In this document: positions 43,195 through 52,042 of the stretch, one piece after another
Numbering within the stretch: position 1 is the stretch's first letter
Layout of the letters: each line of letters starts with the position of its first letter
From: Arthrobacter_D sp015752045
GTDB taxonomy: Bacteria > Actinomycetota > Actinomycetes > Actinomycetales > Micrococcaceae
Assembly: GCF_015752045.1 (NCBI RefSeq)
Contig: NZ_JADOUS010000003.1
Location: forward strand, 1 to 64,000
Length of the DNA stretch: 64,000 nt
Direction of reading: 5' to 3'
Position numbers and translations under genes: made by a program
Notes under the pieces: generated by a model
Seen by the model: the letters and a program-made list of their open reading frames with translations, nothing else
Told to the model about the DNA's origin: nothing
Database searches by the model: none

Positions 43195-43612
43195 GGTGCA
43201 GGCACCGGGTGGCGACGCCCCAGATCACCAGGGAATCGGGATCCGGGACGGCGATGGGCCGGTAGGCGGGGCTTGCCGCGACGAGTGCCACCCCCGAGGG
43301 GGCGATGCTTATCCTGCGGATGACGAGCTCGCCGTCGAGCACGGCGATGACCACGGAGCCGTCCCGCGGGCGCAGGGCGCGGTCGACGATCAGCTCGTCC
43401 CCGTCGGAGATGCCGGCGCCGTCCATCGCGTCCCCGGAGACCCTGACGATGTACGTGCTGGTGATGTCCCGGATGAGGTGGCGGTTGAGGTCGATCCGGT
43501 CCTCGAACCAGTCCTGGGCAGGGGAGGCATATCCCGACGGCATGAGCGAGCCGCCTTCGGCCGCGCCGACCGGCCGGCCCAGCGCCGCCCCGGGCACACC
43601 GGAAGCATCCAT
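43187..43612 (-). CDS. umuD: UmuD-like protein lacking the Ser-Lys catalytic dyad
   Basis: 141 residues aligned over its length with UmuD: SGYASPAQDWFEDRIDLNRH corresponds to the cleavage region, and DAMDGAGISDGDELIVDRAL to the catalytic strand. The nucleophile Ser (GDSM in E. coli) is Ala62 (GDAM, codon GCG). The general-base Lys (TVKK) is Arg99 (VIRR, codon CGC). Self-cleavage should be impossible. An internal ATG at 43543 (Met24) would start a product three residues before the usual cleavage point, like ready-made UmuD'. AAGGAGGAG precedes ATG 43612. Confidence 0.82.
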   Translation of the reverse strand: MDASGVPGAALGRPVGAAEGGSLMPSGYASPAQDWFEDRIDLNRHLIRDITSTYIVRVSGDAMDGAGISDGDELIVDRALRPRDGSVVIAVLDGELVIRRISIAPSGVALVAASPAYRPIAVPDPDSLVIWGVATRCLHRV

Positions 43613-43698
43613 CCCCCTCCTCCTTCCAGCCGTGGTTCCGCCACCGGCTGCCCGCCGACTCGTCGTCGGCCCGTCGTCACCGTGCCGGCCTTCGAAGC

Positions 43699-44976
43699 CT
43701 AGACGCTGCCACCGACGCTGCCGGTCAGGCCCTGTGGCGTAAGGGGCAGCGTCCCGTGCGCTCTTCTCCGGAGCAGGTGGAGCTGTCGCAGGGCCCAGGC
43801 GAAGACGACGACGACGAGCAGATTGCGTACCGAGAGGAGAAGCGCGACGCCGGGGTTCAGCGCCTCGTGGAGCTGGGTGTAGAGAATCGGGTAGACGAGC
43901 GTCGTCAGGATGGAGATCAGGACCATCAGGGCGCCCGGGAGGGACCATGCACGGCCGTCCAGGGCGACTCCCACCGCGATCACGGCGACGAGCCAGATCA
44001 TGAATTGGGGAGAACCTACCTTGTTGAAGACGATCAGGGCCCCGACGAGAGCGAGGGTGCCGGTGATGACGAGCCGGGTGCGGTCGGCCCCCTTCCTCAG
44101 CGCAGCCACCATGAGCAGGGCGATCGACGCGACGGCAAGGCACAGGAAGGTGTCCATCCAGGCGGCCAGGGGTCCCGCGAGGGAACCGCGGATCTCCATG
44201 GTGTGGATCTCGGCGTTGAACTCCACGGTCGTCGCGCCACCGAGGATCGCCTGCCACAGGCCGGGTGTTGCGAGGGGTGCCTCGAGCTGCATCCCCCGCT
44301 CGCCCTGCGTCGACAGGAAGCCGAAGACGTTCCCGATCCCTCCCCTGGACGCGGCTACCCCGACGATCACTCCTGACACCACGAGCCCTGCAAGGACAAC
44401 CCGTATCCTCGCCCTGGCCGCTATGAGCAGCGCCAGCACGGCTGCTGCCGGCCAGACCTTGATCCAGGTTGCCAGGGAGAGGACGGACGACGCGAAGACC
44501 GGGTACGCGGCTGCGAAAACGAGGCCGACAACGACGAGGGGGCCCGTGACACCGTCCACGCGGGAGAAAGCGACCGGCCCGAGGACCGCAGTGAGCACCA
44601 TCCAGAGATAGGCGGCCTGCCACCCGTGACGCGTGGCGCGGCTGTTCAGCAGGGCCAGCACGGCAGTCAGGTTGAGGACCAGGCACAGCAGGAACCACAC
44701 GAGCATGTAGGGCTGCTGCCCCATCAGCCCGGCGACGATCATCGGGAGCATCGCACCGGCCGGGTACACCCAGGCGTCGTCGATTCCCAGCCAGATGCCC
44801 TTGCTGAAGCCGTGGAACGCCCAGTGGCGGTACAGGACCACATCGCCGTAGGTCTCGCCGGCGGTGATCGTGGGAAGCAGCAGGACGAAGGAGAGGAGGT
44901 GGACTGCCGCGAAGACCGCGAGCACGGTGGACCTCCGGGCCAACAGTGCGGTCGGGTCCGGGCGTAGCGGGGTCAT
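43699..44976 (-). CDS. Glycosyltransferase family 87-like integral membrane protein
   Basis: 425 residues with 10 or more membrane helices. A GT87/DUF2029-like pattern is seen: an acidic loop after the first helix (GETYGDVVLYRHWAFHGFSK) that would carry the catalytic Asp, a YPAGAMLPMIVAGLM segment and a Lys/Trp-containing mid-section (LATWIKVWPAAAVLALL). Such enzymes transfer mannose or arabinose from polyprenyl phosphate to cell-envelope glycans. Acceptor and donor are not predictable. ATG 44976 has AGGA upstream; GTG 45000 is an in-frame alternative. Confidence 0.75.
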   Translation of the reverse strand: MTPLRPDPTALLARRSTVLAVFAAVHLLSFVLLLPTITAGETYGDVVLYRHWAFHGFSKGIWLGIDDAWVYPAGAMLPMIVAGLMGQQPYMLVWFLLCLVLNLTAVLALLNSRATRHGWQAAYLWMVLTAVLGPVAFSRVDGVTGPLVVVGLVFAAAYPVFASSVLSLATWIKVWPAAAVLALLIAARARIRVVLAGLVVSGVIVGVAASRGGIGNVFGFLSTQGERGMQLEAPLATPGLWQAILGGATTVEFNAEIHTMEIRGSLAGPLAAWMDTFLCLAVASIALLMVAALRKGADRTRLVITGTLALVGALIVFNKVGSPQFMIWLVAVIAVGVALDGRAWSLPGALMVLISILTTLVYPILYTQLHEALNPGVALLLSVRNLLVVVVFAWALRQLHLLRRRAHGTLPLTPQGLTGSVGGSV

Positions 44977-45046
44977 GAGGAGCTTCCTGCTGATGGTCAC
45001 CGAACGGCATCACCATAGCAGCCGCAAGCCATCGGCCCGGCGTCCG

Positions 45047-46612
45047 TCATGGTCGTCCTTCCTGCTCGGCCGGGTCGGCGGCGGAGGCGCCCTGCCACGC
45101 CGCCCGGAACACGGGGACGGCCTCGGCGGGGACGGAGGCGGCCGCCACGAAGCCGTCCGGCCGCACGAGATACAGGGTGCCGGGTCGCAGGGGGGTGGTC
45201 CCTGTGGAGGCGAAGGTGTGGAGCGGGAGTCCGAGGTCGACGGCGGCGGCTTCCCCACCCCGTGCCGCCGCATCGTCGGGAGCGTACAGGTGCAGTTGCC
45301 ACGCCGCGGACCGCAGCGCGTCGAAGTTCTCCCCCGTCCAGTGGAGGCGGCGGCCGACGACGGGGTCACGCCGCCGTCGCGGCGCAGCCCCGTCCATCCG
45401 GTAGTGGATGCGGATCTGGCCGAGGTAGCCGGCCATCCGCCGTCCGATCGGCAGGTGGGGCAGGAGGGCGACCCCGATGGGCAGCACGACCCGCGGCACG
45501 TACCTGCGCACGAACGTCACGGCCCGCGAGCGCGCCGTTACACCCCGGAACACGAGATCGGTGGTCCTGATCAGGCGCAGCGCCACCGGGCGGCGTTCGG
45601 CCTCGTAGCGGTCCAGGCCGCCTGCGGGCGCCCGTCCAGCGAGGACGTCGGCGAGCTTGAACGCGAGGTTGTGGGCGTCCTGCAGGCCGGTGTTCATGCC
45701 CTGGGCGCCGACCGGCGAGTGGACGTGCCCTGCGTCGCCCGCGAGGAAGACCGAGCGGTCGCGGAAGCTCGCTGCGACCCGGTGGTGGACGCGGTAGGTG
45801 GAGAACCAGCGGGAGTCCTCGTAGGTGACGCCGAAGACCTCCGCGAGGTGATGCCGCGCGTACTGCTCCGTCACCGTCGGCGCGACGTCGTCGTCGGCGA
45901 TCCCGATGAGCCGCTGCCGCTGGCCCGCCGTACCCTCGGACCGCATCGGGAAGGCGAGGAGGAACTCGGCGGCGCCCTGCCGGATGTTCACCGTGGCCGG
46001 CGCCAGCCCGTGCACGCCCACCGCGTCGATGAGATAGAAGGTCTGCCGGTTCGTCGTGCCCTCGAAGGCGATCCCGCACAGGGACCGGACCGTCGAGGAC
46101 GCGCCGTCGCACCCCACCGCGAACCGGGCCCGGAGGGTCGACGGCCCGTCCGGCCCGTCGACCCGGGCGGTCACGCCGTCGTCGTCCTGCTCCAGGCCCG
46201 TCAGGCGGTGCCGCCAGCGGACGCCGCCGCCGAGCTCGGCGAGGTGCCCGGCGAGGATCCTCTCGTTGGCGCTCTGCTCCAGCACGTACATGCCGGGATA
46301 GGGGGTCAGTCCCCGTCCGAGCCCGGTGAGGGGAATCGGTGCGAAGGCCTTCCGGCCGAACCCCTGCCGCATCGAATCCGCGTGCTCCGCTGCGGCCAGC
46401 ACGCGGTCGACGACGCCGAGCTGGTCGTAGATCTCCATGGACCGTGAATGCACGCCGAGGGCGCGGGACTCCGGGGTCGGGCCGTCCTTGCCGTCCAGGA
46501 CGATGGTGCGGACACCCAGTCGCGTCAGCCAATCGGCCAGCATGAGGCCCGTGGGCCCCGCGCCCACCACGAGCACGTCGGCGTCGTCGGGGGCCGTCGT
46601 GTCGTCCGTCAT
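45047..46612 (-). CDS. FAD-dependent monooxygenase (phenol hydroxylase/MhpA-like)
   Basis: 521 residues. Dinucleotide-binding motif VLVVGAGPTGLMLADWL is near residues 13-30. The FAD/NADPH DG motif is FAVGCDGASSTVRSLCGI, and the second FAD motif is VFLAGDAGHVHSPVGAQGMN, all intact. A C-terminal thioredoxin-like region (LVRPDGFVAAASVP) is typical of the class A flavin hydroxylases that act on aromatics or polyketides. The substrate is unknown. It starts 20 bp after the dehydratase-VOC gene and is probably cotranscribed with it. Confidence 0.86.
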   Translation of the reverse strand: MTDDTTAPDDADVLVVGAGPTGLMLADWLTRLGVRTIVLDGKDGPTPESRALGVHSRSMEIYDQLGVVDRVLAAAEHADSMRQGFGRKAFAPIPLTGLGRGLTPYPGMYVLEQSANERILAGHLAELGGGVRWRHRLTGLEQDDDGVTARVDGPDGPSTLRARFAVGCDGASSTVRSLCGIAFEGTTNRQTFYLIDAVGVHGLAPATVNIRQGAAEFLLAFPMRSEGTAGQRQRLIGIADDDVAPTVTEQYARHHLAEVFGVTYEDSRWFSTYRVHHRVAASFRDRSVFLAGDAGHVHSPVGAQGMNTGLQDAHNLAFKLADVLAGRAPAGGLDRYEAERRPVALRLIRTTDLVFRGVTARSRAVTFVRRYVPRVVLPIGVALLPHLPIGRRMAGYLGQIRIHYRMDGAAPRRRRDPVVGRRLHWTGENFDALRSAAWQLHLYAPDDAAARGGEAAAVDLGLPLHTFASTGTTPLRPGTLYLVRPDGFVAAASVPAEAVPVFRAAWQGASAADPAEQEGRP

Positions 46613-46632
46613 GACCGCGCGGCGGGCGCCGC

Positions 46633-47280
46633 TCAGCGACCCAGGATCGTGCAGACGCAGGCGCGATTGCCCTCGGCGTCGGCCAGGACCGTGAAGGACG
46701 GCGCCTGCGCGTCGTCGACCACGCGTCCGCCCGCGGCCACGGCGGCGGCTATCCGGGCCTCCGCGGCATCGTGCGGCACCCAGAGGTCGAGATGGAAGCG
46801 CTGCCGTGGCGTCTCGTGGGCGTCGGTGTGCTGGAACCACAGGAGGGGGACGCGCCCGCCCGGGTCGGCCACGTCGTCGCCGTCCACGGCGGTGGCGTCG
46901 CCGGTCAGCAGTGCCGCCCAGAACGGTCCGGCGGCCGCGACGTCCGCGGTGTCGAGGGCGAGCTCGACGACGGCGGGCGCCGCAGGGTCCGTCCGGATGC
47001 CCTGCTCGCTCGCGATCGCGCTGATCCGGCGCGCGAGGTCGACGTCGCGTTCCGTCACGCCGGAGGCGTCGTGGCTGAGGAGTGTGACGTCGACGTGCGG
47101 GTAGGTCAGCACGACGTCGGGGTGGTGGCCGGCCTGCTCCGCGAGGTCGCCGATCGCCGTGACGAGGGCGAGGCCGGTGGCGAAGTCGCCGGTCACGAAG
47201 CGGGCGTGCAGCGCCCGGGCCAGTTTGCGCCAGTCGGCGAGGCCGGCGTCGAGGATCTGCTGCGTGGTGAGGAGGGTCAT
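46633..47280 (-). CDS. Pterin-4a-carbinolamine dehydratase fused to a VOC (glyoxalase-like) domain
   Basis: 215 residues. Residues 1-100 are PCD/DCoH-like, with the family signature HHPDVVLTYPHVDVTLLSHD (usually HHPxxxxxYxxVxxxLxTHD); Ser replaces the usual Thr. Residues 110-215 form a VOC module (LALDTADVAAAGPFWAALLT, FHLDLWVPHDAAEARIAAAV). The fusion recurs in actinobacteria, where no pterin hydroxylase need be present. CATACT six bases before ATG 47280 indicates a leaderless start. It leads an operon with the flavin monooxygenase. Confidence 0.85.
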   Translation of the reverse strand: MTLLTTQQILDAGLADWRKLARALHARFVTGDFATGLALVTAIGDLAEQAGHHPDVVLTYPHVDVTLLSHDASGVTERDVDLARRISAIASEQGIRTDPAAPAVVELALDTADVAAAGPFWAALLTGDATAVDGDDVADPGGRVPLLWFQHTDAHETPRQRFHLDLWVPHDAAEARIAAAVAAGGRVVDDAQAPSFTVLADAEGNRACVCTILGR

Positions 47281-47347
47281 GCCGCCAGTATGCCGCGTGC
47301 CCGCATCCGGGAGAAGGGACGCCAAGGTTGGGCTGCCATACTGCGGG

Positions 47348-48466
47348 ATGCCCACCCTCAGAATCCACCCGGGCCTCGCGTCCCGGTTCGACGGCGATCT
47401 CAGGGAGCGGTTGCGGGCCGCGGTGGTCAACCCGCAGCTCCTCCTGGCGGCCAAGGCCGCCTTCGCTGCGGCGCTCGCCTGGACGATCGCCCTCGCCATC
47501 CCCGGAACCGCGGCCGAGTACCCGTACTACGCGCCGCTGGGTGCCCTGCTCGCCATCTACCCGACGGTGGCGGGCACCGTGAAGCTCGGCCTGCAGACCG
47601 TCGTCGGGCTGACGATCGGGATCCTCCTCGCGTACGTCGCGGTGTGGGCGGGGGATCCGAACTGGCTGACCATCGCGTTCGTCGTCGGGGTCGGCGTGCT
47701 TCTCGGTGGGGTCCTCAAGAGGACGGCGGGCGGCGGGTCGGGGATCGCGTCGGCGGGACTGTTCGTGCTCGTCATTGGCAACGAGAACCTGGGGTACTCG
47801 CTGGGCTACCTGATCCAGACCCTCGTCGGCGTCGGCGTGGGCCTCGCGGTCAGCGCGCTCATCCTGCCCCCGCTCCATCTCAATGACGCTGTCGGCCAGA
47901 TGAGCGGCCTGCGCCGGACGGCGGCGCGCCAGCTCCAGGAGATGGGCGAGGCGCTCGAGCAGGACTGGGCCGAGGACGATCCCCGGTGGGCGGAACGCCG
48001 CGACGACCTCACGGCGTCGGTGCGCAACGCCCGCAGCGCCCTGCAGTACGCGGCCGAGAGCCGGAAGGGGAACGTCCGGCGGCGCTTCCACCCGCGGGAC
48101 ATACCCGGCGACTACCGGCATGTCGAGGTCCTGGAGGTCGTCGCCGCCCACACCCTGAACATCACCAACATGCTGCAGGAGGGGCTCCACGGGACGGCCG
48201 CCGAGCATCCCCTGCCCGAGGCGGTCCGCCCGCCCCTGCAGGCGGCGTTCGCCGCCGTCGGGAACGTCCTGGACCTGTGGACGGTCGAGGAGAACGGCGC
48301 CGAGATGCTCCATCGGGCCGAGCAGACCCTGAAAGTCCTCGAGACCAAGGCCTACGAGTCCTCGTCCGAGACCGTCCCCTTCGGCTCGGCGGCCGCGATC
48401 GGCATGAATCTCCACCGCATCCTCCAGGCCGTCAAGCCCGAGCTGGGCATCGAGGGGGAGTCCTGA
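47348..48466 (+). CDS. FUSC-like/aromatic acid exporter membrane protein
   Basis: 372 residues. Six or so N-terminal helices (LLAAKAAFAAALAWTIALAI, YPYYAPLGALLAIYPTVAGT) are followed by a soluble, Glu/Arg-rich helical C-terminal half of about 180 residues. The layout matches FUSC/ArAE (YgaW-like) proteins, one half of the fusaric-acid exporter fold. The substrate is unknown. CATACT lies five bases before ATG 47348, so it is divergent from and mirrors the leaderless promoter of the VOC fusion gene. A shared terminator follows. Confidence 0.78.
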   Translation: MPTLRIHPGLASRFDGDLRERLRAAVVNPQLLLAAKAAFAAALAWTIALAIPGTAAEYPYYAPLGALLAIYPTVAGTVKLGLQTVVGLTIGILLAYVAVWAGDPNWLTIAFVVGVGVLLGGVLKRTAGGGSGIASAGLFVLVIGNENLGYSLGYLIQTLVGVGVGLAVSALILPPLHLNDAVGQMSGLRRTAARQLQEMGEALEQDWAEDDPRWAERRDDLTASVRNARSALQYAAESRKGNVRRRFHPRDIPGDYRHVEVLEVVAAHTLNITNMLQEGLHGTAAEHPLPEAVRPPLQAAFAAVGNVLDLWTVEENGAEMLHRAEQTLKVLETKAYESSSETVPFGSAAAIGMNLHRILQAVKPELGIEGES

Positions 48467-48476
48467 CCCCGGACGA

Positions 48477-48508
48477 AGGAAAGGGCGCCCCGAGGGACGC
48501 CCTTTCCT
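48477..48508. terminator. Bidirectional intrinsic terminator
   Basis: AGGAAAGGGCG (48477-48487) pairs perfectly with CGCCCTTTCCT (48498-48508). It lies between the converging FUSC-like and DUF4235 genes. Confidence 0.85.
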
Positions 48509-48520
48509 GGTTCATACGGC

Positions 48521-48781
48521 TCAGGTGAGATCGCGGCTCTTGGCGAACCGCTCGATGGCCTTCTGCGTGGACCGGTTGGTCAGGACCTGGATGGTGGTAC
48601 TGACCGCGCCCGAGATGATGGCGAACACCAGCGCCGAGCGGAGCGTGTTCTCGAGGCCGTCCTTGCTCTTGGGCGGCGCCTCGCCCGTGATCTTCTCCCA
48701 CAGGAAGTCGATGAGTTTCGTCCCCACGAAGCCTGCGCCGACACTCATTCCCACACCGAGCAATTTGAACACTACGTTCAT
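48521..48781 (-). CDS. DUF4235 small membrane protein
   Basis: 86 residues with an N-terminal helix (FKLLGVGMSVGAGFVGTKLI), a polar loop (WEKITGEAPPKSKDG) and a second helix (LRSALVFAIISGAVSTTIQV) followed by a basic tail. This is the DUF4235 pattern, common in actinobacteria and of unknown function. AGAAGGAGAAACC precedes the ATG. It is monocistronic. Confidence 0.85.
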   Translation of the reverse strand: MNVVFKLLGVGMSVGAGFVGTKLIDFLWEKITGEAPPKSKDGLENTLRSALVFAIISGAVSTTIQVLTNRSTQKAIERFAKSRDLT

Positions 48782-48873
48782 GGTTTCTCCTTCTGGTCCG
48801 TTGGTCCTGCGACTAGCCTAGCCGGGCTGATCTCCCGTCCGCAGGTGTAGGATCGGGAGCGCTCAAGCAACAA

Positions 48874-48982
48874 CGACAGGGGAGCGCCGATCCGCAGCAT
48901 GCTGCCGGAGCGGGCGCTGAGAGTGCGGACCGCCGCAGACCCTCGAACCTGATCCGGTTAGTACCGGCGAAGGGAGTCGAGT
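48874..48982 (+). ncRNA. TPP (THI-element) riboswitch
   Basis: The leader shows the THI element in order: GGGGAGCGCC, GCTGAGAGTGCGG, ACCCTCGAACCTGATCCGG, TTAGTACCGGCGAAGGGAG. It ends about 58 bp before ykoE. Thiamine pyrophosphate binding should repress the ECF transporter, probably by hiding the ribosome-binding site (CCAGGAGGAATC) since no terminator is evident. Confidence 0.96.
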
Positions 48983-49039
48983 TCTCAGGGTGCGCGGCAA
49001 CCGTGCGCCCTCCCCTCCTGCAACCCAGGAGGAATCAGC

Positions 49040-49648
49040 ATGGCATCATCGACGGCCCTCGAGGGCCTCTCCCCCCGCACCGCCCGGTGGCGCGTCGTCG
49101 ACATCGTGGTGGCCTCGGTCATCGCCGTCGCCGTCGGCGTGCTGTTCTTCGTGTGGTCCGCGGGCTACTCGGGCATCAGCGTGCTCACCGCCGGCTTCCC
49201 GCCGCTCGCGGGCCTCTACTCCGGCGGCTGGCTCATCGCCGGGGTGCTCGGCGGGCTGATCATCCGGAAACCGGGCGCCGCGATCTACTGCGAGGTCCTC
49301 GCCGCTGCGGTCTCCGCCCTGATCGGCACCCAGTGGGGCGTCGGCGTCCTCATCTCCGGGGCCATCCAGGGAGCGGGGGCCGAACTCGTGTTCCTGCTCT
49401 TCCTCTACCGGAAGTGGAACCTGCCCGTCGCGCTCCTCGCCGGCCTCGGCGCGGGCCTGGCGCTGGCGATCAGCGAGAACATCCTCTACAACGCACTCTG
49501 GAGCGTCGAGTTCAAGCTCCTGTATGCGGTGTCCGCCGCCATCTCCGGCGTCGTCATCGCGGGCCTGCTGTCCTGGCTGGCCATGCGCGGGCTCGCGAGG
49601 GCGGGCGTGCTGTCCTCCTTCGCCGCCGGCCGCACGGCGGACGTGTGA
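49040..49648 (+). CDS. ykoE: ECF transporter S component YkoE (thiamine or HMP precursor)
   Basis: 202 residues with about six helices; WRVVDIVVASVIAVAVGVLF and GGWLIAGVLGGLIIRKPGAA match YkoE, the substrate-capturing membrane subunit. The TPP riboswitch directly upstream identifies thiamine or a pyrimidine precursor (HMP or its salvage form) as substrate. CAGGAGGAATCAGC precedes the ATG. Its stop overlaps the ATPase start. Confidence 0.92.
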   Translation: MASSTALEGLSPRTARWRVVDIVVASVIAVAVGVLFFVWSAGYSGISVLTAGFPPLAGLYSGGWLIAGVLGGLIIRKPGAAIYCEVLAAAVSALIGTQWGVGVLISGAIQGAGAELVFLLFLYRKWNLPVALLAGLGAGLALAISENILYNALWSVEFKLLYAVSAAISGVVIAGLLSWLAMRGLARAGVLSSFAAGRTADV

Positions 49649-51135
49649 CGCCAGCGCAGGCGCCGTCCCCGGGAGCTGCGTCCGTCAGCGCCCGGGGATG
49701 GGGCTGGCGCCACGCCGGCCGGAAGGCCTTCGCCGCCCGCCACCTCGACCTCGACCTCCGCCCCGGCGAGCGCGTCCTGCTCCTCGGTGCGTCCGGCGCG
49801 GGCAAGTCCACCGTGCTGCACGGGCTGGCGGGACTGCTCGGCAGCCAGGACGAGGGCGAACAGGAGGGTGAACTGCTGCTCGACGGCGCCCGCCCCGCCG
49901 ACGTCCGGGGCCGGGCGGGCCTCGTGCTGCAGGACCCCGACACCCAGGTGGTCCTCGCGCGCGTCGGCGACGAGGTGGCCTTCGCCGCCGAGAACCTCGC
50001 CGTCCCGCGGGAGGAGATCTGGCAGCGGGTGCACCGGGCGCTCGACGACGTCGGGCTCGACGTCCCGCTCGACCACCCGACCACGGCGCTCTCGGGCGGT
50101 CAGAAGCAGCGCCTCGCCCTGGCCGCGGTGCTCGCCATGGAGCCGGGGCTGCTCCTGCTCGACGAGCCGACGGCGAACCTCGACCCCGACGGCGTCGTGG
50201 AGATCCGCGACGCCGTCGTCCGCGTCCTCGAGCGCACGGGCGCGACCCTCGTGGTCGTCGAACACCGCGTCGCCGTCTGGGCGGACGTCGTCGACCGCGT
50301 GATCGTGCTCGACGCCGCCGGCGGTGTCCTCGCCGACGGCGCCCCGGGTTCGGTCCTGGTCCAGGAGGGCACGCGCGCCCGGCTCGCGGACGCGGGCGTG
50401 TGGATCCCGGGCCGGCAGCCGCCCGTCGGCGGGTCCGTGCCCGACGGCGGCGGGGAGGCGCTGCTGTCCGCGCGGGGCCTGACGGTCGCCCGGACGAAGC
50501 GGGGTCCGGCCGCCGTCGAGGGTCTCGGACTCGACGTCCGGGCCGGGGAGGCGCTCAGCGTCACCGGACCCAACGGCGCCGGCAAGTCGACGGCCGCGCT
50601 CACGCTCGGGGGCCTGCTGCGCCCCCGCGCCGGACGCCTCGAGGCGCTGCCGCGACTCGCGGGCGCTGCGGGAACCGACCCCTTCCGCTGGCGCTCGGCG
50701 CAGCTCGTGCAGCGCATCGGCACCGTGTTCCAGGAACCCGAGCACCAGTTCCTCACCCCGAGCGTGGGGGAGGAGCTCGCGTTCGGGCCGCGGAGGGTCA
50801 GCGGCACCCCTGACCCACGGCGCACCGCGGAGATCGCCGAACGGCTGCGGCTCACCCACCTGCTGCGGGCCAACCCGTTCACGCTCTCCGGCGGGGAGAA
50901 GCGGCGCCTGTCCGTGGCGACGATGCTCGCCACGGCGCCGCGCATCCTGATCCTCGACGAGCCGACGTTCGGCCAGGACGCCCTCACCTGGGCGGAGCTC
51001 GTGACGTTGCTGCGCGAGCTGATCGAGGACGGCGTCGCCGTCGTCTCCGTGACGCACGACGCCGATTTCATCGCGGCGCTCGGCGGTGCCACCCTGCACG
51101 TCTCCGGCGGGGCGGGCCGGCTGGTGGCCCGGTGA
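49645..51135 (+). CDS. ykoD: ECF transporter duplicated ATPase YkoD
   Basis: 496 residues holding two complete ABC ATPase modules. Module 1: GASGAGKST near residue 48, LSGGQKQR, LLLLDEPTANLD. Module 2: GPNGAGKST near residue 309, LSGGEKRR, ILILDEPTFGQD. One polypeptide replaces the EcfA-EcfA' pair. GTG 49645 overlaps the ykoE stop; the frame extends upstream into ykoE and the riboswitch, but those starts are not credible. It energises thiamine-precursor import. Confidence 0.93.
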   Translation: MTPAQAPSPGAASVSARGWGWRHAGRKAFAARHLDLDLRPGERVLLLGASGAGKSTVLHGLAGLLGSQDEGEQEGELLLDGARPADVRGRAGLVLQDPDTQVVLARVGDEVAFAAENLAVPREEIWQRVHRALDDVGLDVPLDHPTTALSGGQKQRLALAAVLAMEPGLLLLDEPTANLDPDGVVEIRDAVVRVLERTGATLVVVEHRVAVWADVVDRVIVLDAAGGVLADGAPGSVLVQEGTRARLADAGVWIPGRQPPVGGSVPDGGGEALLSARGLTVARTKRGPAAVEGLGLDVRAGEALSVTGPNGAGKSTAALTLGGLLRPRAGRLEALPRLAGAAGTDPFRWRSAQLVQRIGTVFQEPEHQFLTPSVGEELAFGPRRVSGTPDPRRTAEIAERLRLTHLLRANPFTLSGGEKRRLSVATMLATAPRILILDEPTFGQDALTWAELVTLLRELIEDGVAVVSVTHDADFIAALGGATLHVSGGAGRLVAR

Positions 51136-51929
51136 GCGGGGACTACCTGACGCCGGCCCTCGCCGGCCGGACACTCCTCCGGGCCAATCCGGTGTCCAAG
51201 CTGTTCGCCGCCGGGGTCATCACCCTCGCGCTCCTGGCCAGCATCGACTGGGTCAGTGCAGCGGTGGTCCTCGGCTGCGAACTCGCCCTCATGCCGCTGC
51301 TGGGCATCAGCGTGGTCGGCCTCGCGCGGCGGATCTGGCCCCTGCTGGTGGCCGCCCTGCTCGGCGCCTACGGGACGGCGCTGCTCGCGGACAAGACGGG
51401 CGGCGTGCTGCTCGACGTCGGGCCGTTCCTGTTCACCGAGGGGTCCGTCGCGGCGGGGACCGCCGTCGGGCTGCGGGGCCTGGCCCTCGCGCTGCCGGGG
51501 ATCTTCATCCTGCTCACCACGGACCCCACGGATCTCGCGGACGCCCTGGCGCAGAAGCTGCACCTCCCGCACCGTTTCGTCCTGGGGGCGCTGGCGTCGC
51601 TGCGGCTGGTGGGCCTGCTGGTGGAGCAGTGGGAGATGCTCGGGCTCGCCCGGCACGCCCGCGGCATCGGTTCGGACGGGTCGATCGTTGCCCGGACCCG
51701 GAATCTGGTGGGGCAGTCGTTCGGCCTGATCGTGCAGGCCATCCGGCGCGCCACCCGGCTCGCGACGGCGATGGAGGCGCGCGGCTTCGGCGGCGGGACG
51801 CGCACGTGGGCGAGGACGAGCACGTTCTCGGTGCTCGACGTCGGGGTGGCCGTCGTCGGACTGGCCATCGCGGCGGGTGCGACGACGGCGGCCGTCCTGG
51901 CCGGGACCTGGAACTTCATCCTGTCCTGA
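51132..51929 (+). CDS. ykoC: ECF transporter T component YkoC
   Basis: 265 residues. N-terminal NPVSKLFAAGVITLALLASI and several helices are followed by the cytoplasmic coupling helices bearing the EcfT Ala-Arg-Gly signatures (GLARHARGIG and TAMEARGFGGGTRT). It links YkoE to the ATPases. It overlaps ykoD by GTGA and is the last gene of the TPP-controlled operon. Confidence 0.93.
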   Translation: MSGDYLTPALAGRTLLRANPVSKLFAAGVITLALLASIDWVSAAVVLGCELALMPLLGISVVGLARRIWPLLVAALLGAYGTALLADKTGGVLLDVGPFLFTEGSVAAGTAVGLRGLALALPGIFILLTTDPTDLADALAQKLHLPHRFVLGALASLRLVGLLVEQWEMLGLARHARGIGSDGSIVARTRNLVGQSFGLIVQAIRRATRLATAMEARGFGGGTRTWARTSTFSVLDVGVAVVGLAIAAGATTAAVLAGTWNFILS

Positions 51930-51984
51930 CCTGCGTCACCTGACCCGCGCCACGTGACCGCGGTCGGAAGTCCCCGGAGACGGC

Positions 51985-52014
51985 ACCGGGGGCCCGCTGG
52001 AGCGGGCCCCCGGT
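51985..52014. terminator. Bidirectional intrinsic terminator
   Basis: ACCGGGGGCCCGC (51985-51997) pairs perfectly with GCGGGCCCCCGGT (52002-52014) around a TGGA loop. It separates ykoC from the converging ABC operon. Confidence 0.85.
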
Positions 52015-52042
52015 GGACGGGTCGAACGGGCGGACGGGGTGG

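Noticed and set aside
43187..45016. Single minus-strand open frame covering umuD and the GT87 gene
   Set aside because: Only the last 141 codons are UmuD-like; the rest is an out-of-frame shadow of the GT87 gene.
45047..48415. One very large minus-strand protein of about 1120 residues
   Set aside because: Only the last 521 residues (from ATG 46612) are a flavin monooxygenase; the upstream part is antisense to the FUSC-like gene and overlaps the dehydratase-VOC gene.
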